Source of the DNA: Porphyridium purpureum | Taxonomy: Eukaryota; Rhodophyta; Bangiophyceae; Porphyridiales; Porphyridiaceae | NCBI GenBank assembly: GCA_008690995.1 | Contig: VRMN01000003.1 | Span: 248,001-312,000 of the forward strand | DNA: 64,000 nucleotides | Direction: 5' to 3' | Shown: piece after piece, positions 24,489 through 33,786 of the stretch | Layout of the letters: every line of letters begins with the position of its first letter | How positions within the stretch are numbered: position 1 is the first letter of the stretch | Translations under genes and position numbers: made by a program | Notes under the pieces: generated by a model | What the model was told of the DNA's origin: nothing | What the model saw: only the letters and a program-made list of their open reading frames with translations | The model's database searches: none

Positions 24489-24872
24489 TTAGTTTTCGCT
24501 AGAAATGCTCTCGAAAAAGCAAGAGGGCTGGATAACAATATGCCGCGGTCCAAGCGCAGCACCCACTGGAGTTGCATCGATTGCGGCCCGCATGACCACT
24601 TTGGAAGCCGAGCGCTTGGTGTGGAACGAAGTCAGAAAAACCTCCATTTCCTCTGCGGCGCCGACGCCGACATTGTACGAGCGCACCATGCATCTCCTCT
24701 CAGGGGCACGCGACGCCCCCAAATTGCACGTCAGAGAGGAGGACGCTGAACGGCTCACGCCGCGCACACTAGCACGACTGGCCACCACCTTTGCCGCGAC
24801 TTGCTGCCGCCTGAACAGCGGCAGGCAGCCCGGTACGAAGGCTGGGTGGCGCTCCAGCCGCTGCAAGCTCAT
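24489..24872 (-). CDS. Small hypothetical protein (uncertain)
   Basis: An open frame of 127 codons starts at ATG 24872 (MSLQRLERHPAF). Its first 50 residues are rich in Arg, Ala, Ser and Val with almost no acids, like a mitochondrial or plastid leader. The rest matches nothing I know. The plus strand over the same stretch (24505 onward) is also open, so the coding strand is uncertain. It may be spurious. Confidence 0.28.
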   Translation of the reverse strand: MSLQRLERHPAFVPGCLPLFRRQQVAAKVVASRASVRGVSRSASSSLTCNLGASRAPERRCMVRSYNVGVGAAEEMEVFLTSFHTKRSASKVVMRAAIDATPVGAALGPRHIVIQPSCFFESISSEN

Positions 24873-25481
24873 CTTCAAACTCGTCTTCTTCTTACTACTA
24901 CTCACACTGGCAGACGGAGAGACAGACACACACGATTCACACAGTGTCACAGGAGCGTCCACACGCACACAGCAAGCACACACACACACACACAGGGACA
25001 GTGCCCGTACAGGCCGCGCAGCACTATGCCAAACGTTCCGACATGTCGACTGTTGTCATCACGAAGCGGTCCGGTCGGCTTTTATACCTGTCCCGGAGAT
25101 AGTTACACGTCCACCTCATCCACATGTGCGTGTGTGTGTCTGGCGGTCCTCCAGCGCCTCTTCCGTCTTTCGTGCGGCCACCATGCCGCACGAACGCTGT
25201 ACTTCCGGCGCCACGCTGCACGCGCGAGCGGCGGAGTGTCAGGTCCTGCCGCAGCCAGAGATACGAATGTCATGCTGCATTCCACGCCCCCCGCGCGCAA
25301 GAAGGAATCAGAAGTACAGTGAGTACAGTTTGGGTAAAGTACAGTTTCGCGAAGCACAGAGGTACAGCTTCCATGTCTTAGGGTAGCGTCGTCGAGCGCG
25401 AGCGTTCAATATTTGGAACGTGAGCTGCGCGCAATGCGGGGAGACCGCGGCCGTGCGCGAGGGCGGGAGTGAGTGTGAGAG

Positions 25482-25519
<38 letters not shown>

Positions 25520-25525
25520 GCAGCG
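24873..25525. other. Upstream region of DapL with CA and GA microsatellites
   Basis: It contains a CACA tract near 24976-24994 and a (GA)n run at about 25487-25517, ending 9 bp before the DapL ATG. The GA run is open in frame with DapL and would encode an Arg-Glu repeat, but it lies upstream of the first ATG and is better read as leader. Confidence 0.5.
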
Positions 25526-26947
25526 ATGGCCGGGATGATGGGATTTGCCGCGCCGGGAGGCGTGGCGGTAGGAAAGCTGAGAGGTGAGTGGGTGTGCGGA
25601 GGGAGCCGTGGCAATGTGGGATCGATCAGCACCGTGAATGCGCGATGCCAGACGGCGGCGCGCCCGATCACCGGCCCGATCTCGCACCGCCGTGCATCCC
25701 GCGGTGCTGGCGTCGTGAACATGGTGACTGGAGTGAAGCGCAATGCGAATATGGGCAAGCTCCAGGCGGGCTATCTTTTCCCAGAGATCGCAAAGCGCAG
25801 GAACGCCTTCCAGGCCGCGAATCCAGACGCAAAAATCATCTCGTTGGGCATTGGTGACACCACGCAGCCCGTGCCGCCCCACATTGCTGCCGGCCTGAAG
25901 CGCGGCGCTGAAATGCTTGCCACAGACAGCGGGTACTCTGGGTACGGGCCAAGCGAGGGTGTCATGCCGCTCCGAGAGAAGATCGCCAGTAAGTTGTACG
26001 AGGGCATCGTCAAGCCAGAAGAAGTGTACGTCTCGGATGGCGCCAAGTGCGATATTGCCCGTCTCCAGTTCATGTTCGGGTACGATGTAACCGTGGCCGT
26101 GCAGGATCCGTCTTATCCGGTGTACGTGGACACGTCGGTCATTCAAGGCCAGACTGGAACATACAATGGATCCAATTCGCAGTTTGACGGCATCGTGTAC
26201 ATGCAATGCCTGCCGGAGAATGACTTTTTCCCAGACCTGTCGAAGCTGCAGCGCACGGACGTCATCTTTTTCTGCGCGCCCAACAACCCAACTGGTGCGG
26301 TCGCAACAAGATCGCAGCTGAAGGAGCTGGTTGACTTCGCACTGAAAAACGGGTCGATCATCATATATGACGCTGCGTATGCGCCTTTTGTCAAGAATAG
26401 TGACGTTCCGCGAAGCATTTTTGAGATTCCGGGTGCGCGTGAGTGCGCGATCGAGTGCAACTCATTCAGCAAGTACGCCGGCTTCACGGGTGTGCGGCTC
26501 GGGTGGACGGTCGTACCAGGCGAGCTGAAATTTGCTGATGGCACGCCTGTTGCGAAAGATTATGGTCGCATCATGAACACTTGCTTCAACGGCGCCTCGA
26601 ATGTTGTTCAAGAAGGTGGTCTGGCGTGCTTGGACGACGAAGGGCTGAAAGAAATTGACGCGCTCATCGAGTATTACATGGGCAACGCTGCGCTTCTCCG
26701 CGAGACATTCCTCGACCTCGGGTACAAGGTGTACGGAGGAACAGATGCTCCATACGTGTGGGTCCACTTCCCCGGCCGCGACTCGTGGGACGTGTTCAAC
26801 GAGATCATGGAGAAGACTGCTGTGGTCACGATTCCCGGTGCGGGCTTTGGGCCCAGCGGAACCGAGTTTTTGCGTCTCTCGGCATTTGCGCCACGTGATG
26901 CGTGCGTAGAAGCCACGGAGAGAATTCGAAAGGCGCTGGCAAAGTAA
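25526..26947 (+). CDS. DAPL: LL-diaminopimelate aminotransferase, plastid-type
   Basis: This fold-type I PLP enzyme converts tetrahydrodipicolinate to LL-diaminopimelate with glutamate as amino donor, the short route to lysine in plants, algae and some bacteria. The protein has 473 residues. Residues 1-70 are a low-acid, Ala/Gly/Arg-rich leader consistent with plastid import. The core begins at GYLFPEIAKRR. Family runs include SLGIGDTTQPVP, DSGYSGYGPSEG and SFSKYAGFTGVRLGW, with the PLP-binding Lys near residue 316. The intronless gene converges on the transporter gene at 27141. Confidence 0.96.
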   Translation: MAGMMGFAAPGGVAVGKLRGEWVCGGSRGNVGSISTVNARCQTAARPITGPISHRRASRGAGVVNMVTGVKRNANMGKLQAGYLFPEIAKRRNAFQAANPDAKIISLGIGDTTQPVPPHIAAGLKRGAEMLATDSGYSGYGPSEGVMPLREKIASKLYEGIVKPEEVYVSDGAKCDIARLQFMFGYDVTVAVQDPSYPVYVDTSVIQGQTGTYNGSNSQFDGIVYMQCLPENDFFPDLSKLQRTDVIFFCAPNNPTGAVATRSQLKELVDFALKNGSIIIYDAAYAPFVKNSDVPRSIFEIPGARECAIECNSFSKYAGFTGVRLGWTVVPGELKFADGTPVAKDYGRIMNTCFNGASNVVQEGGLACLDDEGLKEIDALIEYYMGNAALLRETFLDLGYKVYGGTDAPYVWVHFPGRDSWDVFNEIMEKTAVVTIPGAGFGPSGTEFLRLSAFAPRDACVEATERIRKALAK

Positions 26948-27140
26948 ACTGAACGAGTGCAACAATTTGCGTGGAAAGCAGACAGCGAAAGGTCAAAACT
27001 TGTGGCGTCTCATGCCATGTTCCTGGCGGTCTACGAGCGCGACGATCCCCATCGTGCTTGATTCTTGCTTCATGCGGTTGTCAGTGTCTCGTTTTCCAAC
27101 ACTATGTACAAAACTTTCATGACGTCCTTACAATCTCTCC

Positions 27141-28304
27141 CTAGGGGGAGTAGTGGTGCAGAAGACGAGTGTCCTTCCCCAAGGACGAGACTCGCGGAGA
27201 CTCGTCAACATCACTTCCACTTTCGACCGAATTCAGATCAAGATCCACTTCTTCACGATCGGTTGAAGGAAGCAAGCTGCTCTGGATCTGCACTAGTCTC
27301 CGGTACTTGACCACATTGTACCACACAACCCCGGTCACGCAAATAGAGTAGCCAACGATGTTGAGCGCCGTTATTTGGTTGCGGAAAAACAGCCACGAGA
27401 ATAAGACCAGCAGAGCGGTCTTGGCACATCCCGCAACCGATGAGGAAAGCGCGGATGAGACCGCAATCATAAGCAAATTAAATAAATCAAGTAGGAACGC
27501 CATGCCAGCACCAGCCAATACCCAAGCAATCGACGCAAGCATAAACGAGGTGTCCGTCGCTAGGCGGGATGCCGGAAGACGATAGATGAATGTGATCCAT
27601 GAAGGCAGCAGTACTGCAAATGATACTGGCGTCAGATAGTACAACACCTGGATCGAAGATAACCGCTGCGGCTCCTCCTCACTCGAACCTGGGCTCGCTG
27701 TTTCGCCGTGGAGCAGTAGCTGGGCGAGAATCATGCGTACCGAGCCCAACACCATGGCTGACATGACAAACAAGAAGCCCTTCAAGTCAAAGTTAGCCTC
27801 ACCATAGCTCGCTAATGCGAGCCCCGAGCTGATAAGCAAAATAACAACCACTTTCCACAGCTCCAGCGCTTCGACACGCGCCAGAACAGAGACAATCAGC
27901 ACAACCGCAGGTCCACCGGACTTTAACATCTCAACAAAGGATGCCTCCAGACTCAGGAATGATGCATTTGACAGGCCCAGGTCGAGAGCTACCAGGATAG
28001 CCATGGGTACGAGCACACGCCAATACCGATCATGAGATATGGTAGGCCGTGGAACCAGCTTGAGCACAAAAATGACCACCACACACATCGCCCAGATTAC
28101 GATTTGGTGCACACTCGTCACGAACAGCGGGAAAGGAAAGCCAAACCCTTTGCACGACGCGCTACTCTGATGGCGCGGCGCGCTACAATCTGTAAAAAGC
28201 CACTTGTTGTAGATAACCAGGAAGGTACTGCAAGCAAACATGCACGACATCACCAGCACAACCTTGCCGGCTTGCTTGGCCGCGGAGCTCGAGAACACCG
28301 ACAT
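27141..28304 (-). CDS. SLC35/TPT-family nucleotide-sugar or sugar-phosphate transporter
   Basis: This 387-residue protein from the ATG at 28304 (MSVFSSSAAKQ) has about ten hydrophobic helices. Features of the drug/metabolite transporter fold include YNKWLF in helix 1, the stretch LDLGLSNASFLSLEASFVEMLKSGGP cited here in part (LSNASFLSLE), and GSVRMILAQLLL. These most resemble the SLC35C2/YMD8 branch of Golgi/ER carriers. The substrate is unknown. The C-terminal 60 residues are acidic and hydrophilic, probably cytosolic. The first 43 codons of the open frame lack an ATG and are excluded. A CGTGACGCGA repeat lies just upstream of the ATG. Confidence 0.85.
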   Translation of the reverse strand: MSVFSSSAAKQAGKVVLVMSCMFACSTFLVIYNKWLFTDCSAPRHQSSASCKGFGFPFPLFVTSVHQIVIWAMCVVVIFVLKLVPRPTISHDRYWRVLVPMAILVALDLGLSNASFLSLEASFVEMLKSGGPAVVLIVSVLARVEALELWKVVVILLISSGLALASYGEANFDLKGFLFVMSAMVLGSVRMILAQLLLHGETASPGSSEEEPQRLSSIQVLYYLTPVSFAVLLPSWITFIYRLPASRLATDTSFMLASIAWVLAGAGMAFLLDLFNLLMIAVSSALSSSVAGCAKTALLVLFSWLFFRNQITALNIVGYSICVTGVVWYNVVKYRRLVQIQSSLLPSTDREEVDLDLNSVESGSDVDESPRVSSLGKDTRLLHHYSP

Positions 28305-28345
28305 GACGTGACGTGACGCGACGTGACGCGACGCGGTGCGATGAG
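28305..28345. repeat. Short CGTGACGCGA tandem repeat in the transporter leader
   Basis: Several copies of GTGACGCGAC lie immediately 5' of the transporter ATG on the minus strand. TGACGT-type (bZIP/CRE-like) cores occur within it, so it could be regulatory. Confidence 0.45.
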
Positions 28346-28518
28346 ACCGCACGGCTCGCAAGTACGAGGAAGCGCAGACTCGGCGCCAACGCCTTCCGAA
28401 GCGCCTCCACCTGCTGCTCTCCGCTGCAAGCACGCGTCCGCACGGTCAATCGTGTTGCCACGCGCCTGAGGGTGGGGCCGGCAAGCTGTACCTCTTCAGA
28501 TTTTTACTGTACCTGCAC

Positions 28519-29313
28519 TCATGATGGGGGATGTGGCTGCGCGGCCTGGCTGAAAGAGCGCTGCATGATGCTCCGCATGCCGGAGACCGTATCCACGACA
28601 TGCAGATAGCGCAGCATGGACGGCGGAATGCCTAGCGCATTGGTCTCTGGCTGCGGAATGGGCTGCGACGTACGCCCGGCTGCATGAAGCGGGAACAGCT
28701 CGCTGTGGCGAAGCGCCGACAGCTCCCATCGCTCGATGAGCTCGTTCGAGTCGAACGCGACGCGAAAATGCGCCTCGGTGATCTGCTGAGTCTCGTGATA
28801 GCTGGTTAATATGATCGTGCGAGGACAGTCAATGACAATGTTGCCCTTGGACAACGAGAACTCACACGGGTTTTCCAGAAGTAGACGCTCTTCCTTGACG
28901 CCGCTTTCGTACTTTTCTTTGTACATGTATGGAATGAGAGGCATGAACACGGAGATGTGTTGTGACACATGCCACTTTGTGTCGTACAGGTCCAAGAACA
29001 CAAACGCCTCGGGGCTAAAATACTTTGCAATCAGTTCCTTCCAACTTTGCAAGGAGTTCCCGGCCGATGCGCACTTTCGCTGTTCCTCATTAAAGTTCAT
29101 GAGCAGACGGACATACTGCCCAACACCGTTCATGGACAGAATGGGGCCGCGCGAGAGAAAGGTCTCAAACGTGTCGAGCGCAGCGCCCGCGTCGGCGCAA
29201 GGCGCCACGAACGGAGGCATCTCTTCCGTGTCCTCGGCGCACTTGCCCTGGGAAGATACACGCTGGCTGTTTGCATGGTTTCCGCCGCCGCTCACAGAAA
29301 GAGGGAGTGACAT
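28519..29313 (-). CDS. LIM-domain-binding (LDB/SEUSS-type) transcription co-regulator
   Basis: This 264-residue protein from the ATG at 29313 contains a LIM_bind (LDB) dimerisation region at residues 60-215. It includes KYFSPEAFVFLDLYD, NPCEFSLSKGNIVIDCPRTI and FRVAFDSNELIERWELSALRHSE, whose pattern is shared by animal LDB1/Chip, fungal Adn1/Mfg1 partners and plant SEUSS. Such proteins bridge DNA-bound factors through self-association. No separate LIM-interaction peptide can be picked out in the short C-terminus. It is divergent from the F-box gene over 213 bp. The identification rests on pattern memory. Confidence 0.75.
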   Translation of the reverse strand: MSLPLSVSGGGNHANSQRVSSQGKCAEDTEEMPPFVAPCADAGAALDTFETFLSRGPILSMNGVGQYVRLLMNFNEEQRKCASAGNSLQSWKELIAKYFSPEAFVFLDLYDTKWHVSQHISVFMPLIPYMYKEKYESGVKEERLLLENPCEFSLSKGNIVIDCPRTIILTSYHETQQITEAHFRVAFDSNELIERWELSALRHSELFPLHAAGRTSQPIPQPETNALGIPPSMLRYLHVVDTVSGMRSIMQRSFSQAAQPHPPS

Positions 29314-29526
29314 CGCGTGCCGGCTTGTCTGTCGCACTCCGCCCGACAAAGTCTGGTGACTAACCGTTTCTGACCCTCAACGACTTCCGTCACGCACCTG
29401 CCCTCTCTCGCCGCACTGAACCTCCTGTTCAGTTTGGAACGCGCGTTGTTTTTGAGCCGCGACCTTGTTGCGTTCTGCATTGCCTCGGCCTGACCAGTCG
29501 CTCAACGTACAAGGTCTACGCGCATT
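29314..29526. promoter_or_regulatory. Shared divergent promoter region (LDB / F-box gene)
   Basis: The start codons of two oppositely oriented genes are only 213 bp apart, so this stretch must hold both promoters. No TATA box is obvious. Confidence 0.5.
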
Positions 29527-30747
29527 ATGCGACCTTGGCTGGAGCTGTATCACGCGCGGCTACCGCGCGAGCGCGCGTGCTGCAGTTCGCCGCGTCAGCT
29601 TTACGTGCGGTGGCTATGCGGCACCATCGAGCGGCTGCTGGAGAAGGTCGAGCAGCACCCGGAAGAAGAGCCGAACTGGCTTTGCTTCTGCGACAAATGG
29701 CACGTGCACAATGTACTGCGGCGCTTGTACGCTGAGCGCCAGCTCGACATGTGTTTGCATATCGCACAGGAGAGGCATTACTTGCACGACATGGAGCAGC
29801 GGCAGCAGCAGGCGCCGTGCGACCTTGGCGACAGCGGGACAAGCACGCTCAAAGACGAACATGACAGGGTTGCAAGGGGTAACCAGGGAGGAATTGCGCA
29901 GAAAGAGATCTCATTTTCCCATCCAAGGCTGGAGCAGCACAAACTATTCGGTTCCGAGATTTCAACAGAGATTCTTCATCTCATTTTCTCTCGGTTGGCG
30001 CCAGAAGATGTGGCACGCTGCTCGAGGGTGTGCTGGTGGTGGAACCTGGCTGCGCGCGACCCAAGCCACTGGCGACGAGCGTGCCGCGAGGCATGGCCGA
30101 TGGACAGGCTTTTTGAGCTTACGCTTGCCACACAAATTCACGGAAGCTGGAAAAAAATGTACATCGCTCGACCGCGCGTGCGGACAGACGGCGTTTATAT
30201 TTACCGCTATCAATATGTCCGCATTGCAGGCGACCAGGCGATGGCGCTAGTATACTACTATCGTATGTTTCGATTCTATAATGACCGCACTGTCGTATGC
30301 CTGACGAGTGCGCTTCGTCCTGAGATAGCCATCCGTGGTCTCAAGAAGCAGTGGGATGGAGACCGTTCTCGAATGCCGGCAATAGGTACTTTCAAATTGG
30401 ACGAGGCCAATCGAATCGTGCACTTTGAGGTGCCACAAATTCATCCCGATTTCCCGCTCATGAAGAAGGGCACAGCTGGGTACGAGCTCAACCTGGATGA
30501 GACGCATCGCGGCGCGCACAATCGATTATGGCTCGCGAATCACTACGTCTTGTCAGAAGGAGACGAAAATGCCGTGAGCATTGATTTGCCTGTGGTTCCT
30601 TTCAAGTTTATTTCTTTTGCTGACTTTCGCGAGCTCGTATACGAGTACTATCCAGATGAGCGCGCGAGCCTCAGAAAAAGGCAGATGTTGCGAGAAAAGG
30701 AGCAGGAAAAAGAGCGTATACAGCGAGCAGGACGCGCGGGGCACTAG
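29527..30747 (+). CDS. FBXO9: F-box protein, FBXO9-like
   Basis: This 406-residue protein has an F-box at about residues 142-186 (EISTEILHLIFSRLAPEDV). It is followed by the FBXO9/Hrt3-type region: GSWKKMYIARPRVRTDGVYI, then VYYYRMFRFYNDRTVVCLTS. F-box proteins dock substrates onto SCF (SKP1-cullin-1) ligases. Human FBXO9 targets Tel2/Tti1 and related proteins, but the target here is unknown. The C-terminal 35 residues are a charged Arg/Lys/Glu helix. The start is ATG. The gene converges on the small gene at 31007. Confidence 0.85.
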   Translation: MRPWLELYHARLPRERACCSSPRQLYVRWLCGTIERLLEKVEQHPEEEPNWLCFCDKWHVHNVLRRLYAERQLDMCLHIAQERHYLHDMEQRQQQAPCDLGDSGTSTLKDEHDRVARGNQGGIAQKEISFSHPRLEQHKLFGSEISTEILHLIFSRLAPEDVARCSRVCWWWNLAARDPSHWRRACREAWPMDRLFELTLATQIHGSWKKMYIARPRVRTDGVYIYRYQYVRIAGDQAMALVYYYRMFRFYNDRTVVCLTSALRPEIAIRGLKKQWDGDRSRMPAIGTFKLDEANRIVHFEVPQIHPDFPLMKKGTAGYELNLDETHRGAHNRLWLANHYVLSEGDENAVSIDLPVVPFKFISFADFRELVYEYYPDERASLRKRQMLREKEQEKERIQRAGRAGH

Positions 30748-31006
30748 TGTTGACGTGGTTGTAAATATGGGAGACGCAGTTTACGGAGATGCGTCCCTTC
30801 TTTCCGCGCCCCGGTTTGACATGACGAGAACGACTTTCGCCTAGGCCGCCAGCCGATTCGAATGATTAGAAACCAGCACGTAAAAACTTGTCGGGCGGAT
30901 ACATTTTTCTTCCCGACTGAAGGTGCATGACGAGAACTGCGTGCGCGTTGTAGTTCGTCATCCGCCTGAGCTGCTTGGGTGTCCCAGCCTATTCTTTACG
31001 GTCGGA

Positions 31007-31264
31007 CTACGACGATCTTGATCCTCGTTCGCGATTCTGATTCCGCGGGACCTCTGTTGCCATAGCCTCGATCTCATCCAGCGCCAAAGCCTTGATCATT
31101 TCCATGTGTTCACGTTGCACCGCGCGCATGACCGCCTGGCGCACGTGCGGCGGCTTTCCCTGAAGCTGCGCCCGCAGCACACTCTCGACCATGTCAAAGT
31201 AGTTCGTCGGTGGTACTTGCCCTTCAGAGAGGCTGCCATTTCCGCGCTCCGCTGCGGAAGCCAT
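31007..31264 (-). CDS. Small helical hypothetical protein
   Basis: The 85-residue protein starts at ATG 31264 (MASAAERG), because upstream codons lack an ATG. Residues 22-70 look like two amphipathic helices (YFDMVESVLRAQLQG, then HVRQAVMRAVQREHMEMIKAL), and the tail is Arg/Ser-rich. I do not recognise it. The regular helix pattern and good start suggest a real gene, perhaps a small complex subunit. Confidence 0.5.
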   Translation of the reverse strand: MASAAERGNGSLSEGQVPPTNYFDMVESVLRAQLQGKPPHVRQAVMRAVQREHMEMIKALALDEIEAMATEVPRNQNRERGSRSS

Positions 31265-31937
31265 GCTCTCGTAGCGCACGTTGACACCGACAGCCCAGCC
31301 AAGACGTTGGCGCAGAAGTCGCAGCGGAGGCGTTGCTTGCTTTGCAGGTCCCCGACGTGAGCGCTTTCGAGAACCATCAAACCGCGGGTGGTTCTTAATG
31401 AGGTACAGTTGGTTGAGTCGTCATGACGTTATTTTAATTGGGCTTGCAATCGTGCAGGTCGCACGTCGTCGAGCTCGAGGAGGACGGGAGGGAATGGGCA
31501 GGTCGAGGCAAGTCGCTTGTCGCCCTGTCGAGGGCGAAAACAGCGCAATTAATCACGGCATGCCGTCCACCATAGCCACATGGCGTTGGTCTCCAACTCC
31601 TGCCCAGTGCGGGGTGGCAGGACATTGCTGGCAGCGCCGCAAACCAAGGGTCGGCGTTGTGGGTCGCGAGTGTGGGCCTTGATGTTTGACTGCCCTGTGC
31701 CGCCATTCTGTGGGTCATGTCCGCACGTAAAGCGGCATGCGCTGTTGTTGCAAAAGGAAAGCAAGCGGGTGGAAAAGTCTGAAGAACAGACAAGAGGACT
31801 GGAATTTCGAGGCAAGGGTGGAAGAGGCCTGCGTGTTGAGGCACCAGAGAAATAGGCAAAGAGCTCTGCAGCGGGACACCAGACGTCCGCGGCTGTCACG
31901 AACGACCTTGACAAGGATTCAGAACATATCGGGCAGT
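31265..31937. other. Divergent intergenic region
   Basis: This 0.67-kb region lies between the small minus-strand gene and the secreted plus-strand gene. Short open frames overlap on both strands without a recognisable domain. It should contain both promoters. Confidence 0.5.
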
Positions 31938-32864
31938 ATGGTGCAGCAACTTTCTCTTTTGTTGACGGTGACGGCGGCAGTGGCACTGCTCGCACTGCTG
32001 GATGCTGTCGCGGCGTCCGAGGAAATGAAAACCACGCAGATTCTGCCCGCTGGGGCCGCTTCAAAGCATGCCATCCCATCCCTGGATCTGCAGCCGGCAC
32101 TGAGACGCCAAAGAACAAACAATGAGCAGATCGACCCTGTGTTGCCAGATCTCGTTCTAATGCATGAAGACGGTGAGGCATACGGTCAAGCCGATTTTTT
32201 TCTGAACGTGGGACGTTCTTCCAAGCTCGTGTGGTGGACGACGTATACGGCCGACAAAGAGATCGTCTCACACACCCAGATTCGCGCAGAGGAAGTGGAC
32301 AGGGGATTATATAACTGTTCAATTCTGGTGGAGGCCGACAAGATGCCTGGCAAAACTGCCGTGAAGCTTATTCTGTATTCAAAGTCGGGCATGCGTATTC
32401 AGAGGCACGTGATCACCATGCGCATCAAGGTTTACGGCTTGGTTTTGCTCAGCGAGAGCAAAAATACGGTTGCTTCCGGGCTCGAGAACCAGCTCGCTGT
32501 GCGTGCTGATAAGCGCCAGGTCGCTCTCGCGGTTGTCTGGTACTTTGAAAAGAATCTTAATGCACGCCAGCTGGTCAAAAAGTTGCGCGTTTCCGTGGAG
32601 TCTGTTTTGAGCTTGGACTCCAGCGTGTTCGACATGCAGATGTGTGGGCTTGAGGAACAAAATACGGAAGCCAGTGATGAAGATGATGAAGAGGGGGATT
32701 GCGTGGGCGGCTTCAAAATGAGGAAGAACCGGGTGCTCTATTTCCTGATTTGGCCGTTCCGAATTAACGCGGAACAGATCCGGATGGACATTTCCCTACC
32801 TCTGAAAGGCAATGAAATGTTTACCAACGTTCTTTTTGTCGCCATCAAGCCAGATCAAGCATGA
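31938..32864 (+). CDS. Secreted or membrane-lumenal hypothetical protein
   Basis: The ATG at 31938 gives a signal peptide (MVQQLSLLLTVTAAVALLALL). About 285 residues follow with regular alternation of hydrophobic and charged positions, suggesting beta structure. One candidate N-glycosylation site (NCS) is visible. An acidic loop (EASDEDDEEGD, near residue 240) precedes a basic-aromatic stretch. No family is recognised. Upstream in-frame codons (from 31737) lack the signal-sequence start and are excluded. It probably acts in the ER lumen or outside the cell. Confidence 0.65.
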   Translation: MVQQLSLLLTVTAAVALLALLDAVAASEEMKTTQILPAGAASKHAIPSLDLQPALRRQRTNNEQIDPVLPDLVLMHEDGEAYGQADFFLNVGRSSKLVWWTTYTADKEIVSHTQIRAEEVDRGLYNCSILVEADKMPGKTAVKLILYSKSGMRIQRHVITMRIKVYGLVLLSESKNTVASGLENQLAVRADKRQVALAVVWYFEKNLNARQLVKKLRVSVESVLSLDSSVFDMQMCGLEEQNTEASDEDDEEGDCVGGFKMRKNRVLYFLIWPFRINAEQIRMDISLPLKGNEMFTNVLFVAIKPDQA

Positions 32865-33277
32865 GTATTCAAGAATTGGCGCCCGACATTTCATGCGCAC
32901 GAATCCTTTCGTCGATCAATGCATGTGTCTTCACGAAGTTGAGCCTCGCCTGGAAGGTTCGGTGGCCTACTTGTGTCGCTTCGGCCCCATCCTCTTTCCG
33001 ACCTGCGTTTTGTCCTGAATTACCAAGGAACTGAGATGGATCACCGCAGTGCCGTCTAGCTGGCGAGCCGTGTAAGGCCATGAATGAAAATCTATTGTTC
33101 CTTTATCAGTCAAGGTCCCGCTACCTTCTTGCAAATGGCTCGCCACTGAGCCACAGAGTAAGCCTAGGGCGCAATCTGTACCCTCTCGCGTCTGCCTCAC
33201 GTTGTGAGCACGTTCCTCGCCGAAAGCCCTTCTATGCTGACCCGCAGCCGATTTTCGAACTCACTTGCATACGCCGC
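32865..33277. other. Convergent 3' region with possible unassigned minus-strand exons
   Basis: Two minus-strand stretches read like protein in different frames. One is around 33005-33115 (DFHSWPYTARQLDGTAVIHL). The other is around 32869-32950 (ARLNFVKTHALIDERIRAHE), ending 5 bp from the plus-strand stop. They could be exons joined by a short GTCGG...CCAG intron of about 55 bp, but no family is recognised and no ATG exon is evident. They may also be chance. Confidence 0.25.
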
Positions 33278-33499
33278 CTATGAATCCTTCATATTGTCGT
33301 CAACCGAGTACGGCGGCTTGAACTCATACACGCGACGCGAGGCGTAGTTTGCGAACGGGCCGTAGATCGTGGGCATCTTCTTGTCCATATTGTACTTTCG
33401 CCACCCGCGTAGAATATGCTTCGCGTAGTGGAGCCGCGCAAGGAAGCCGTGCTTGCGCTTGTACTTGAGTAAGTTGGGCACAAACGTGCGCTGCGGCAT
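33278..33499 (-). CDS. Mitochondrial ribosomal protein bL34m-like
   Basis: The ATG at 33499 starts a 73-residue basic protein, MPQRTFVPNLLKYKRKHGFL. RTFxPN followed by LKxKRKHGFLAR is the signature N-terminal half of bacterial and mitochondrial ribosomal protein bL34, a small 23S-rRNA-binding protein near the peptide exit tunnel. The second half lacks the usual Arg-rich tail and continues with IYGPFANYASRRVYEF, which I cannot place. Upstream in-frame codons encode a Ser/Arg microsatellite without an ATG. Assignment is tentative. Confidence 0.5.
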   Translation of the reverse strand: MPQRTFVPNLLKYKRKHGFLARLHYAKHILRGWRKYNMDKKMPTIYGPFANYASRRVYEFKPPYSVDDNMKDS

Positions 33500-33507
33500 C
33501 TTGTTTC

Positions 33508-33592
33508 GGGTGGGGCTGCTGCTGCTTCTGCTGCTTCTGCTGCTTCTGCTGCTTCTTCTGCTGCTTCTGCTGCTGCTTCTGCTGCTTTTGCT
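33508..33592. repeat. (TTCTGCTGC)n trinucleotide microsatellite
   Basis: An imperfect CTGCTT/CTGCTG repeat of about 85 bp lies directly upstream of the bL34m-like ATG. It is open in frame with that gene as a Ser/Arg stretch, but no ATG precedes it, so it is probably leader DNA. Confidence 0.75.
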
Positions 33593-33786
33593 CACGAAGC
33601 GATCCCCGGGTTAAACTGCTGCGCGTGAGGGACAGATGCACAAACACAAACCTTTCGCCTTCCCACCCAGAAATGCGTCCGGATACATGGCGTCAAGTAG
33701 GGTTGTACAGCAAGTACACGCGAGAGGGAAGCGTAGTGTATGAGACACGCCGTCAGAGTTACCTTTATATAATGACAGGTGATAAT

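Noticed and set aside
24505-25386. 293-codon plus-strand frame
   Set aside because: Its first third looks somewhat protein-like, but it runs through CA repeats and Cys/Arg-rich sequence with no domain. The opposite strand is no better supported, so only a low-confidence call was made there.
25469-25525. N-terminal extension of DapL through an Arg-Glu repeat
   Set aside because: The codons come from a (GA)n microsatellite and precede the first ATG, and the preferred start gives a normal transit peptide.
33500-33595. Ser/Arg-repeat extension of the bL34m-like protein
   Set aside because: It is a trinucleotide microsatellite with no ATG upstream of 33499.
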